A stretch of DNA of 64,000 bases, taken from contig PTFA01000487.1 of assembly GCA_003342895.1 (NCBI GenBank), positions 1 through 64,000 on the forward strand, given 5' to 3'. A program made the translations under genes and the position numbers. A model generated the notes under the pieces. The model ran no database searches, was not told where the DNA came from, and was given only the letters and a program-made list of their open reading frames with translations. Below are positions 24,994-35,962 of this stretch, one piece after another. Positions within the stretch are counted from its first letter, which is position 1. Every line of letters starts with the position of its first letter. The stretch is from Casuarius casuarius (Eukaryota > Chordata > Aves > Casuariiformes > Casuariidae).

Positions 24994-25497
24994 TCACCTT
25001 GAACATAACAAGTGCCTTTTAGCAGATCAAAATCTCAACTGATTGAAAAAACTTGTCATTGAAGTGTTTGGGCTTTTTTTGTCATTTTTGGAAGAAAGAT
25101 GGTCAAAAATAAAAGACTTCTTCAAAGAACATTAATTTATTTCAATGTGACTCTCTAAGAAAAAGATATCCATATAACCCCCGAAGTCTATCTATGCTGG
25201 GGATAGGAAAAGATGCAAATACCAGTGCCACCTGAAAATATTTATTTTTTTTCCCATATTGCTGACAGACAAAAGTATCAGTCAAAACGGAACCAAAATA
25301 ATTGTTCAACATTTTTCACAAAAAATTGTTTATATTTGTGACTCCATATGAGATTGTAATTGTTCTCTATGAAGGTAGCAAATTAAATGTTTTGCCTAAA
25401 TTAGAGTTGGTTTAACTTTATTGACATACAATTTCCCTTCATAGTAAAATTATTCATAGGTGTTATTGCAGAAAGTATTCTGAAATATACATAATTT

Positions 25498-25502
25498 ACA
25501 TC
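25498..25502 (+). repeat. 5' target-site duplication of provirus B
   Basis: ACATC immediately before the 5' LTR, repeated at 29666-29670 immediately after the 3' LTR. Five bases is a usual duplication length for ERVL-like and some other ERVs. Confidence 0.65.
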
Positions 25503-25807
25503 TGTTAGGGAAAGCGCGGAAGAATGTTGAGGAGATAGATGATGGAAGCTAGCCAGACCATTCCGTGGGAAAAGGAGCATCAACAGGGCATGTTGACCCA
25601 ACGTCACGTAGTTAAGCCTGTGCCAGGGTGGCGCTGCACCTGGGCTTTGACTCGAGAATAACAATGAGCTCAGCATGCTTACTGCGCATGCGGTGTATGG
25701 TACATAAAAACTTCACCTACCTCCCCCCCCCCCGGAGTTTCTCACCCTAGACCAAGACTCAGCGGTGCCAGGGATCTCTTGCTCCATTATTGCCTTGACC
25801 GGGAAAA
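25503..25807 (+). mobile_element. LTR-B 5' copy, truncated
   Basis: It starts TGTTAGGG after ACATC and matches the other LTR-B copies up to GACCGGGAAAA. After 25807 the match is lost; the last about 120 bases of the LTR (poly(A) signal and U5), the primer-binding site and the leader are gone. It keeps the TATA-like CATAAAAA at 25703-25710 and an expanded C-run at 25722-25733. Confidence 0.88.
25703..25710 (+). promoter_or_regulatory. TATA-like box of provirus B 5' LTR
   Basis: CATAAAAA, the same site as in copy A. Confidence 0.5.
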
Positions 25808-26168
25808 GTTAGAGCGGTTCGGAATTCCAAGGTGAGAAAATTGGCAGAGACTGCTAAATTGAGTGGAAATGCAATGAGGTGACAGATGTGGACTGATTTG
25901 CTGCAGGTAGGGGTATTACATGATGAGATAAATGGTCTTTCTACTGCTGACTTATTTAAGCAGTGGCAGTGGTTACCTGCTAATCAGCAATATCAGACAC
26001 AGCCTACCGCTCCAGCCACAGCGTGGAAATTGCCACCCAAAAGACAATGAGGGGGAGGCAGGTCCCCTGCAACACGAGCGTCCATTGTGGTTTGCCAGGG
26101 CGGCGGGCGGGGAGGGGGGACACTGACACCCTTATGTACCCCTGCGAATTCGCTGGTGCTCTGGAGGA
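25808..26168 (+). other. gag/leader remnant of provirus B
   Basis: The sequence between the broken 5' LTR and the protease remnant has only short frames (for example 25932-26126). A purine-rich patch near 26047-26120 (GGCGGGCGGGGAGGGGGGAC) stands out. I see no zinc knuckle or other gag landmark. Confidence 0.4.
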
Positions 26169-26363
26169 GAAATTGCTGTGCTTGCTTTAGTAGGTATTGG
26201 GGCAGAAGTTACTGTACTACATAGCGTGGTAGCTCTGGGGAAGGCCACTATCCATATATGTGGGCTGGAAGGACCAGCCACCCCAGCGGTACAGGCTGTA
26301 GTTTTGTTAACAATTGGCAAAAAAAAAAAAAAAGAAAAGCATTTTCTACCCCTGTTTTATTAG
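26169..26363 (+). pseudogene. pro: Retroviral protease remnant
   Basis: The frame reads EIAVLALVGIGAEVTVLHS, then a glycine-rich strand and LEGPATPAVQAVVLL. This is the layout of a retroviral aspartic protease around its active site. The active-site triplet at 26193-26201 reads G-I-G, so the catalytic aspartate is missing. The frame then runs into an A-run (26321-26334) where slippage seems to have destroyed the reading frame. Such proteases mature Gag-Pol; this one cannot. Confidence 0.65.
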
Positions 26364-26465
26364 CACTGATTCATGAATACCTCTTGGGAACTGATGTTAC
26401 TGGGCAGAGATATTCAGACCCTGCAATGATTGTTTTCCTTTGGAAAAAGTCCTTCATAACTGCAG

Positions 26466-27341
26466 GTGAGATCCATTACTTTGATTATAGGGTATCCAAA
26501 ATGGGACCCAGTGGATTTACCGGTTCCCCCAACTCTGATGGAAGTGAAGCAATATAGAATTCCTGGTGGGGAAAAGGAGATTCAGGAAACTACAGATGCT
26601 TTATTGCATACTCAAATAATACGCCCTTCCCTGTCGGCTTTCCATAGTCCTATCTGGCCTGTTTGGAAGCCTGATGGTTCATGGCATATGACTAGATTAT
26701 AGGGAGCTAAATAAAATTGCCCCACCCTCAGTGGCTGTATTACCTGACATGGTAACTCTGCTAGAAGGAGTGGGGAAATGTCTGCAGGAATGGAAAGCTG
26801 TTTTTGAAATTTGCATTTACATGGCATAAATAAGCAATATACATTTCAAGTCCTTCCTCAGGCCTATAAACATAGCCCCAGCATTTGCCACCAGATGAGC
26901 TCAGCTGATCTCCCTTCCCCCCTTACAGCATATACCACCCATCACTATATTGATGATATTTTGATAATGAGACCTTCTAAAGAACAAGTATGTGAACAGC
27001 TATCATTGCTAGTACAGAGCCTGCAGGAGTGGGGGTGGGCTGTAAACCCTAAGAAGGTACTGGGGGTGGATGTCAGTGTGCAATTCTTAGGGACAATCTG
27101 GAGGTGGCAGATAAAAGCTCTCCCTGAGAAAGTGCATAATACTATCCAACAGTACCCTGTTCCCACTGCTGCAAAACAACTACAAGCTTTTGGGGGCCTC
27201 TTGGGGTTCTGGCAGACCTTTATACCCCACTTAGCATATTTAATGCTGCCACTACAGCCTTTGACCAAAAAAAGTAGCCAGTGGCAATGGACTAAAGAAC
27301 AGCAGCAAGCCTTTGACCTGTGCAAGGGGGCGGTGGTCTAA
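26466..27341 (+). pseudogene. pol: ERVL-like reverse transcriptase (frameshifted)
   Basis: The reverse transcriptase copies retroviral RNA to DNA. The frame from 26466 gives the N-terminal fingers (FHSPIWPVWKPDGSWHMTRL). It shifts near 26690 into the +1 frame (DYRELNKIAPPSVAVLPDMV), then returns before 26811. The palm catalytic motif YIDD is intact at 26946-26957. The thumb and connection follow (QFLGTIWR, then LQAFGGLLGFWQTFIPHL, then PLQPLTKK and WTKEQQQAFDLCK). The Y-I-D-D core and the GLLGFW-IPHL block resemble the ERVL (class III) group, in line with a tRNA-Ser primer site in the same LTR family. TAA at 27339-27341 ends the frame. Besides the frameshifts, the region just before 26811 is degenerate. 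Confidence 0.85.
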
Positions 27342-27722
27342 CATTCTGAACTTGTCACTCAGTATGAGAGACAACCTTTTGAGTTCGAGGTAACAGTTAT
27401 GGGGGATAGGGTGTATTGGTGATTATGGCAGCAATATGCCCACGCAAGGTGGGAACCTGTAGGTTTCTGGTCCCGTTCCCTGCAAGGGGCCACAGCAAAT
27501 TGTACACCTCTGGAAAAACAGCTTTTGGCTGTGGTGTGAGCTTTGCAGGATACCAAACGAGTTACAGGACGTTACCCAGTGACCGTACACACCGCCCTCC
27601 CCATTCAGGCCTGGGTGATGGATGATACGGTCAGGGCCCATGTGGGGATGGCCCAAGCTGCAACCCAGTGGAAATGGAAGCACTGTCTACAAGCTTGGTT
27701 TAAGTGGGGAGAAAGAACATGA
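27342..27722 (+). pseudogene. pol: pol connection/RNase H-like remnant
   Basis: The same frame continues after 27341 with in-frame TGA codons at 27420, 27537 and 27720. Recognisable blocks are WEPVGFWSRSLQGA, TPLEKQLLAVV, RVTGRYPVTVHTALPIQAWV and QWKWKHCLQAW. These fit the end of the connection domain and the start of an RNase H-like domain in ERVL-type pol. I do not see the RNase H catalytic cluster or any integrase afterwards. Confidence 0.6.
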
Positions 27723-28526
27723 GACCCCGCATGCAACCTTCTTAGGGCAAGTACTTTTTGAGCACATGCCTCTATTGTCTGAGCCAGAGGGACCGCCCCC
27801 TCCTCCCACCTTGCTCCCCCAATAGAAACATCGCCTGTCCAAAAGGCCCCTCCTTTTGGGACGTTATCTTCTGAGCGAGTACAAGCCAAACCGACCCTAG
27901 CAATCCCTGCTTGGATATCTGTAATGGAAGGGGGGATTGCCCCCTGTGTACATGCCTCCGGGGAGGTAGAATTCTATACATCTGAGCAACTTATGATTAC
28001 TGAACAAAGAGTTATAAGCTTACATTTAAGACTTGACTGCCCTTCACAGTGTGTATGGCTGATTACACCTTTGATACCTGTTCAAATAGCCCCACTCTTG
28101 TTGACCTCTTCTCAAGGTTTATCTTTCCAGGTATCTGTATCCACGCCAGTGAATGTCTCACAGGGAGCACCAACACTGCGAGGAATCCTGATCCACAGTG
28201 CTGCAGTGCCTCAAGTTCAGCAAACACCCTCAATACACTCTTTAGCCAGTGTGTGGGTACTAACTCCTCAAAAGGAAAAACAGCCTGGCACTGTTTTAGC
28301 AGATGGTCCAGGAGCCACTGCTCTTGTTCTTCCTGATGGCCTTTCTGTCTTCCCATCAACAGGTTATCACACCGGCATCTATAAGCTGCTGTTGGAATGT
28401 TGCCTCTTGCCGAGCACAACAGATACCATTGATCTACAAGACCATCCAGCTTCCCATGTAAATACATGGATCTGGCTTGCACAAAGATCAGCTGACCTCT
28501 CTGCTTTCTGTATTGCAGGAGGATGA
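27723..28526 (+). pseudogene. Unassigned provirus B frame (about 200 codons)
   Basis: The frame 27924-28526 stays open for 200 codons, longer than anything else in the element, and is preceded in other frames by proline-rich text (27778-27825). It contains no integrase triad. Its position between RNase H and env suggests a pol 3' end (ERVL elements can carry a dUTPase there) or an env surface remnant. I cannot support either from motifs. A 155-codon antisense frame (28063-28530) overlaps it. Which strand was coding is unclear, though the provirus orientation favours +. Confidence 0.35.
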
Positions 28527-28947
28527 TCAATGGATGATGTCTTAACTACATGTTACATAGGTATACCAGCTCCACTTGCGGTATTGTAGAGTTATACTTT
28601 TCTAAAAAAAATTGATATTTCTGTTACTCCCATGAATTTCTACAATTTGGGTATTGCTTCCCAAAAGCTGACACCTTGGGCGTACTCTTCATATAGCTAG
28701 CATATCTAAAGCAGATACTTGCTTTCACTTTGTAAATGCTGCCTCTGTTCTGTGTTACTTTAAGCATCCTTCCCTTCATGATGGAGCGGTGGAGGACCCT
28801 GCGGCATATCCTAAGATGCCACTTGTAACCGCCATATAAGTTTATTTTCTCATGCAGAAGCTCTAGGCCTATTGCTGAGCCTAGCTGGGATCCCGGGGGT
28901 GGTGGCACATAATTGTAAACAGTTTGAGCATGTTGCCTGTGCTTTAG
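28527..28947 (+). other. env region without a readable frame
   Basis: Short frames only. By position this should hold the env surface C-terminus and cleavage region. A stop at 28945-28947 precedes the readable transmembrane part. Confidence 0.35.
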
Positions 28948-29247
28948 CTCCAAGCCATCGCGTCTTTAAATAGGGAGCTGGGAGCAGTGCAGCAACAAAC
29001 ACTGCAAAACCATCTAGGGATCGACTGTCTCCTACTGCAGTATAACCACAGACCCCATGACTTCGCCAAGATGTGCTGTTTCAACATCACCGATGAATCA
29101 GCATCTGTTGAGAATATCAGCCACCTCATACAAGGAGGACTCTTGTTTATCTCTTGCTTTGTATTATGTTATGTTTTGNTTTCATTACTTTGTAAACTCC
29201 CTTGCCATCATATTCCATGCCCTTCTGAAGACTGGGACAGCCTGTAA
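28948..29247 (+). pseudogene. env: env transmembrane subunit remnant
   Basis: After a TAG at 28945-28947 the frame is open for 99 codons. It begins with a heptad-like helix (LQAIASLNRELGAVQQQTLQ), continues NHLGIDCLL, then reaches a Cys-Cys pair (29074-29079) with an N-glycosylation site N-I-T just after it (29083-29091). A hydrophobic span follows (LLFISCFVLCYVL) with an N at 29179. The layout is that of an alpha/gamma-type retroviral Env transmembrane subunit. The only upstream cysteine lies 15 residues before the pair instead of six, so the usual disulfide motif is broken. The surface subunit is not recognisable, so no entry function remains. Confidence 0.7.
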
Positions 29248-29263
29248 CTATCTTTCCGTCTTG

Positions 29264-29665
29264 TGGTTAGGGAAAGTGTGGGAGAATGTCGAGGAGATAA
29301 GTGATGGAAGCTAGCCAGACCGTTCCATGGGAAAAGGAGCATCAACAGGGCATGTTGACCCAGAGTCACATAGTTGAGCCTGTGCCAGGGTGGTGCCATA
29401 CCTGGGCTTTGAATCGAGAATAACAATGAGCTCAACATGCTTACTGCACATGTCTAGTGCCCCTCCCCCGGTGTTCCTCACCCTGGACCGACGCTCAGCG
29501 GTGCCAGGGATCCCCCGCTCCATTATTGTCTTGACCAGGAAAACACCGGGGAACCCCCGTTCAGACACAGAGGTAATAAATGTTCCATATTGATCATCGT
29601 ATGCCTTGTGTTTGTGTATCCGTCCCTGGTGGGAGTCCAGGCGGTGCCCCCGCCTCACCCTTACA
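29264..29665 (+). mobile_element. LTR-B 3' copy (22-bp internal deletion)
   Basis: It begins TGGTTAGGG (family start TGTTAGGG, so the first bases are altered) and ends CACCCTTACA, followed by ACATC. It keeps the poly(A) signal AATAAA (29575-29580) and U5. Compared with copy A it lacks 22 bases between GCACATG and TCTAGTGCC (after 29452), which contained the TATA-like box. The bases before it are pyrimidine-rich (CTTTCCGTCTTG), not the polypurine tract expected at a 3' LTR. Confidence 0.9.
29575..29580 (+). terminator. poly(A) signal of provirus B 3' LTR
   Basis: AATAAA at the same place as in LTR-B copy A. Confidence 0.6.
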
Positions 29666-29670
29666 ACATC
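29666..29670 (+). repeat. 3' target-site duplication of provirus B
   Basis: ACATC, matching 25498-25502. Confidence 0.65.
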
Positions 29671-29766
29671 TATACCTATATCTATCTCTCTATATGTATC
29701 TATATCTGTATATCTGCATCTTTATCTATATGTTTTACCTTTATCTATCTATATCCATATGTTTTT
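29671..29766. repeat. (TATC)n-type imperfect microsatellite
   Basis: An imperfect mix of TATC, TATA and TCTG units directly after the provirus. Because it does not appear on the left flank, it probably grew after insertion or lay just to the right of the target. Confidence 0.85.
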
Positions 29767-32700
29767 AGTGTCTGATAAAATTCAACCAAAGCCTATGGCT
29801 TTGTATTAAAACAGAATTCAAAAGAATTTTTTTTATACAATTATACAAGTGGGAAAGCAAATCACCATGTCTAGAAGTGATGCGTCACTTGTTTTCAAAT
29901 CCACTCAGTTATGTTGTTTCTCTGGCTTTTGTCAGACTCTGATGTGCTAAGACAGGTCTTTGGATCTGTTCTCCTTATCAGTCAATGTCTCCAAAAGTAC
30001 ACCATTGAGGCAAAGATCAAAGGCATTTGTATGTAACCAGGAAGGTCTGGGATACTAGGACAGCATAGAAATTTTATCAGGCTCCTGAACGACAAATCAT
30101 AATCAGATCAGGTCTGCTGTGAGTCAGGGCTGAAATTCAAGCTGACATTACTGTTACATATACTGTAACAGTATGTAGCATGACAAGAAGACTCCCACTA
30201 ATGACAGATGTAGGCAAAAATCAAGAACATAGAAAATTAGGTTGACCCAGAAATGCCAAGAGCTTGTCAATTTTTACAATCCAGTAGAACTGATAGATTT
30301 GGGGGGGAGGAGAGGGGTCATTTCACTGAAAATGGCAGATACTATCTTCTTCTGTGCCCATTAAATAGTGTATGAAGGAAAAAGTGGAACTGGGTTTGAG
30401 CATCTGTTTTTTTAAATTGGTTATCACTCAGTATATGTCATTCAGGAGAAGCTTTTAAGCATGTTTAGCATGAAAATTTGATAAGAAAACAAACTATGTC
30501 GTTAGAATAGATGTTGTGTTAAAAAGAAAACAGGTTTGAAGAATTATTAATATTGCTTTGCTCTTGAATTTCAAATGACCAGCATGCGAATTAAAAGCAT
30601 TTATTATTGATATATTTCTGATTTCAGGCTGCTGAATTTGGAAACATTGTCTCTTGAGGCCTTTAAAAAGGACATTTATTGAAGACTGGAGTATATCCTG
30701 CTGGCTTTTACTGCTGTGCTAGCTCCCCTGGGATTCATTTTTTGAGCAAGCATAGTCATTCCTTCAGCCAACTTTTCAGTCAATTACTGTGCAGAAGTAT
30801 CTGGGATATCCTGATTATCATCACACATGCCTTTGACTTAAGTGATGATGGGTATAGGTGGAGAGAGAAGTAAACCAATAAGAGTTAAGGTGATAAAATT
30901 GAAAAGATAGCAAATTTTATTGTACCTAATAAACTGCCTGAACCTGCAGTTTTCTCTGTCTCTTTCTAGTCTAAGAATATCAGAGGGAAGTCTAGGAAAT
31001 GTAGAAACTGGTGCATTCCTAAAGTAAAAAATAAACATGAATTTGAGCTCTATGAAGGATAAAAATGTAAGTTCAAATATATATGAACCCCCTTCTAAAG
31101 TAAACATCAGGAAATTTAGTACTTAACAATTGTGCAGTAATTTTTAAAATGGAAGCGATCATGGAAGAAGGATAAGGAATGAGGGTGCTCCAAAATTGCA
31201 ATGATGGCTCCAGAACTGAGTTTTACGTGACTTTGGGTTAATTGTTTTTTCCTATGTTAAAGTGTTATATTAAGGCAACACAGGAGGAATGGTTGGGCTA
31301 ATTAACATTTGTAAAATGCTTTGAACAGTGAGTTATGAAATATGATTAAGTAATATCATGAAAATGAATGCATTTCCTCTGGATATTTAGCCCATCCACC
31401 GTCAAGCTCTCGCTAACTTTAATGAAAATTTGTTTTGATGAAGAAATTTTGAATAAGAACCTCAGAACTTGACTTTGAAAACTACACCTCTAATATTTTT
31501 AACATTTTGAAGTTATTGATGGAAGATGAATTAAAATGAAACTATAATAAATAAAACTGTCTTAGGAAACAATTAGACAAGATACAACATTAGTAAAGTC
31601 TGCTTAGCTGCATAGTGTTTTCCTTTATATAGCTATGCTCCCATCTTTTGGAGAAAAAAACCCAAAAAACTTTAAACAACTTATACTAGATTGTTTTGTG
31701 CTGAAATGATTCTTATTTCTAGTAACTCCCCAAATAACTCTCTAATTTGGAGACAGTGAGAATAGTGGTTTTGTGCACCTATACCAAAATTCATTCTTTT
31801 TCTGTTCATTTTTCTCTGAATAGTTCTAAGGACAAATCTTTCAAGTTTTAGAAAACTGCAGTATGGCATGAGTCTGACATTGAGGAACATATGGAACTTC
31901 ACACATTATCCTACATTGCAAAATGCTCTACATGTTTTAAAAGGAATTTGGTTTTCAAATGTAGTAACTGTAGTGAAAGAATGAGTACATATGAGTTACA
32001 GAGTCTTAACTGCTCCAGCAAGGTTGTGAGTAAATGCTGGCTGCAGGTGTGTGGGACAGGATAAGGTTGTACATCTGTAGTTGAAGGGAACTAAAGATGT
32101 GGCATTGATATTTATTTAAATCTCATGGTGGGTATTCCTACTTGAAAGTACAGTAGGCTTGATTTTGCTACAGTAGTTCTTGAGAATTATGCTGCAGTAA
32201 GCTAAAGTAATTTAATTACTGGAAGAAGGAGTCCTTCTGGAATGGAAGAGACTTGTGCATCTTGTGCATACTCACATAAACATGTTTAGTGAGCTCTGTT
32301 TCTCCTAAGTGTTTCCTTGAAATAGTGCATTCAGATGCTTAAGACAATTTACTGACCCTATGTATTATGCTATCCTTATAGTACTGCTTTTCTTTAAAGG
32401 GCTATATTTTCCATAATCCTACATTAGATAGTGTTCAAATAGCAAGCTAAGGGAACATGCAAATGCCATTTTCATACTGTAAGTTTGAAAGGAGAATCTG
32501 CTAAACAGATTCAGGCATGATGGAAATCAGGAAAGAGAAGTGGAACATCATGAGCAGGAGGTGTGGAATGAGAGAGGAATGACAGAAGAGGAGAACTAGA
32601 TGTAAAATACTAAGTAGCACAGCACACTAAAGACAACTCAGCTTACTTTATTTCATTATTTCTAAACAAATGTGTTGTAAACCTGCTTCAGAAGCAAAGC

Positions 32701-35065
32701 TTTACTGAAAACAAGAGAGTGGATATAAACTATGTACAGGATAACTTATATTTATTAGTAATGAGAAGTAAAAGGACTAAAAAGATTGAGTAGTTGCTAA
32801 GGATGAGTGGAAATTTGTTTACATTCACTAAAATTCTTTATGTTATAACAGACTACTTGACACTAAATAAGATCCTGTGCTGTTGGAAATCAACAGATGA
32901 TTCTATTAAATGGCAGTCCCCCATTCCTCCTTTATGTCAAAGATTTCACCCAAAAGTAATTTACTTTACGGATAAGCTACAATATGCAAAGAATAAATTA
33001 ATGAGAGTCTTATACATTTCTATGACTTTAATAGCTGGGCGCCATATCTCTTAACTGAGTGTGCGTCCATCTCATAATTACAGATTATATGCTAATAAAC
33101 ATCCAAAAGCGATTTACAAAATTATTATTAAAGCAGCAGCAAAAATAAGCAATAGCTATCAAAGCTACTTCTTTCCTAAAAGTCTGAAACACTGCCACTT
33201 TATTGCTTAACAAGTTTCTTCCATAATAGATTCATTCACTGAACAGATCTTTAAAATGTAATTTGATATTTTATCTGGTTTTACTACTGAAATGTTCTTG
33301 CTGATAACACAAAAATAATATTTCACTCTGTTTCTAGGTGAAATGACAGTTTTGCTATTTAGCAGAGATGTAATCAGTATCTGAACGGAGCTCTAGATCT
33401 TGGGCTCAACAGCCTTTGATAGTGCTGTTTAACACTGTTATGTGATATACTGATTAGAAAACAGCATGCTTCCAGGGCTTCTTACCCTGGAAATCTTCTT
33501 GGTTCTATATTGTGAAGCTGTATTGTAAATCTTAAAGGATTTGTGACAGGGAAAACTGGCATTTTTCATTTGAGAGTGGTGAGAATGCTTAAAACAGAGA
33601 GCGTTTTTCAGAGCAGAATAAGGACATTTAAAAGACAATTTCTGTTATACTGTAGTGGCAGAAAACTGAAATACATGTTATATTTTAAAACAAAGTGTGT
33701 AAGATCTGGGTGGGGATAATAAAAGAAATATAATATTGATTACTTGACACCTTTGATTGTCCAACCTGAAAAATATGGTTGTTTCTGTCTAGTAAGTGAA
33801 AACTGATGCTACAGCAGGGTACAAACATTTTGACTTCAGTGAAGATTTTTGTTTTTAATCTTTAAGGGATGTGCCTTTCAGATGTTTAACTGATTATCTA
33901 ATACTTTATTTCCAAATTAAGGTTAAAAAATAAAGTTTTTCATTAATTATATAACAGTATTACTAACAATCTGCTGTAAATTCCTTTTTTGTAGTGCTCC
34001 TGCAGCTAGGCCCAGCACCAAAAGTGGTGCTGTAAATTATCTGTGTAGCTTGGCTTAGTAGAGCACCTGTAGTGATCCATTCAGTTCAACTTCAAGTCTC
34101 CACCCTGATACTGAAAAGCAGCTCTGATTTATAGGACTATTTAACACACGCACTGTTACTGACACCTTTTCCTAACTAAATTGGAAAATGGAACTTGTAG
34201 AAACAATTACCAAGAGAAAATACCCTGTCCCCGCAGGAAATTCTCTACTGGCTATTTCTGAAAAACATAAACTCCAGCTGCAGCCCTTAATGTCCAAATC
34301 AGTTATATATTAACTGCATCTCTTGCTAATTGCCAGAAAAATGAACTTAAACTTGCAAGTCTTCAATATGCAAAGAATTTCTGGAGCTTCTTTAAACCAT
34401 TTTCAATTTCTCATAGTCCTTTTGTGAAATGGAAACACCAGGGAGGAACATGAATGATCTCACTGGTCCAATATACACAAGAATGAGTAGGAAGATGACA
34501 TTCACCTATTTTAAACACTCAAAGATAGTGTAAAACTTCTCCTGTTGCAACATTACATTAGCTGTCTTTGTCTGGCTATCTATGATGTTTTTAACAACAT
34601 TGGTAACAGCTTTCCATGGTTGCTGTTTTTTTCACATGTTCTAGTATTTAGGGGGGGGCCAGATGTAATTTCTGTCTCTTGGGTATGTTCCTGTGAGGTG
34701 AGGCCTGAAGGCCAGTGGCAGCCCAGCCTATGGCATCAGAGACTCGTGCCTGTGCAACTGAAACAGCCAGTGTTTTTCTTATTATGTGGAACAGAAAAAC
34801 TCATACCATGACTGTCAAGATATAAGAGGATATATTCCACATATTTCTGTATATCACACTGTTTTCCAAAGCGAAGGATGAGAATCAGAATTTCTGTTGC
34901 TGTAGTGTTTCTCTTTCATCTCAGGCACTATGACTACTGATAAGCTAGGTCAGGTTTCTTGAATGTTAGGCTGTTCAGAGAACCTCTTCTTGTAATCAAA
35001 ATGGTGTTTGTCATACTTCCAAACACCCCAGACTGTTTTCTGAAAACCTTTGTGTTATTAGATGC

Positions 35066-35094
35066 AAAACAAAACAAACAAACAAACAAAACAA
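35066..35094. repeat. (AAAC)n microsatellite
   Basis: About six AAAC/CAAA units. Confidence 0.85.
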
Positions 35095-35375
35095 TAAAAA
35101 ACCCGAATTACTGATATTTGCATGTGTGTGTGAAAGGCACTACTTCTACAATCCCAAGTGCTTTTATTTGCCTCTAATCTCAGTGAAGACTAGGAACTAC
35201 ATCAAACTGTCTTTGGATATCAAAGTATAAGACAGTTTGGTATCTTTACCAGTTTACTGAAATTGAAAGTCAAATGCCTTCAACAGTGAAAAGATACTGT
35301 TTTCTAGCAACTCTACTTCTAACCTCCCACGAAAATCCAAAGGAAAATCCATGAAGGTCATTATTTTAGAAGAGT

Positions 35376-35424
35376 GGGGGGTTTGTTTGTTTGTTTGTTT
35401 GTTTTGGGGTGTGTGTGTGTGTGT
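35376..35424. repeat. (GTTT)n followed by (GT)n
   Basis: G5, then about six GTTT units, then about seven GT units. Confidence 0.9.
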
Positions 35425-35918
35425 AATTCTTACGTAACATGTTTTGGGAGGCCAGATTCAACACTTCATTACTACATTTTTTTTCCCATTCAAGCTTATT
35501 GACATTAATAGAATTAAACTGGTGTCCACCTGGAATAATGCAAAACCAAATCAGATATTCTATTTTATTTTTTCCTCTTCAGTTTTCCATTTATTTAAAT
35601 TCATTTTAAGTTAATGTCAAAAGCCTGTTGCAAGAAGCACATTAAAAACTACATTTCAGTCACTCAACCTTTCAGCTCCATCACAAAACTTCAGAGAAAA
35701 AGCAATGCTGAAAAACTATCGTCAGCTTTTTCCTCTTCTGTTTTTTTTTTATTGCATAGCACATCCATTTGAATTTGAATCCAAGAAAAATATAAAGAGA
35801 CTGATAATAAAATGCAAGCTTTTTAGAAAAGAGGTTTCTGTATAATATCTAGTGTTACAAGTAGACATGATGTTTCCTGAAAACACTTTGCACTTTGCCT
35901 CTAATGCATTTTTTTAAT

Positions 35919-35925
35919 GTATGTG

Positions 35926-35961
<36 letters not shown>

Positions 35962-35962
35962 T
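35919..35962. repeat. (TATG)n microsatellite
   Basis: About eight ATGT units after a short TATA patch. Confidence 0.9.

Larger units (their letters stand above)
17761..25497. other. AT-rich non-coding stretch
   Basis: Apart from the CR1 scrap and simple repeats listed separately, I see no gene here. The frames at 20903-21238 (crossing a poly(T) run) and 23296-23508 are not convincing. Confidence 0.55.
25503..29665 (+). mobile_element. Provirus B: decayed ERVL-like ERV with env remnant
   Basis: A 4.2-kb element bounded by two LTR-B copies and a matching 5-bp duplication. Internally it holds a protease remnant, an ERVL-like reverse transcriptase, a connection/RNase H-like stretch, an unassigned frame and an env transmembrane remnant. 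Most of gag, all recognisable integrase and most of the env surface region are missing. There is no polypurine tract before the 3' LTR and no primer-binding site after the 5' LTR. The LTRs differ at roughly one position in ten over their shared part, by eye, so the insertion is old. Confidence 0.85.
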
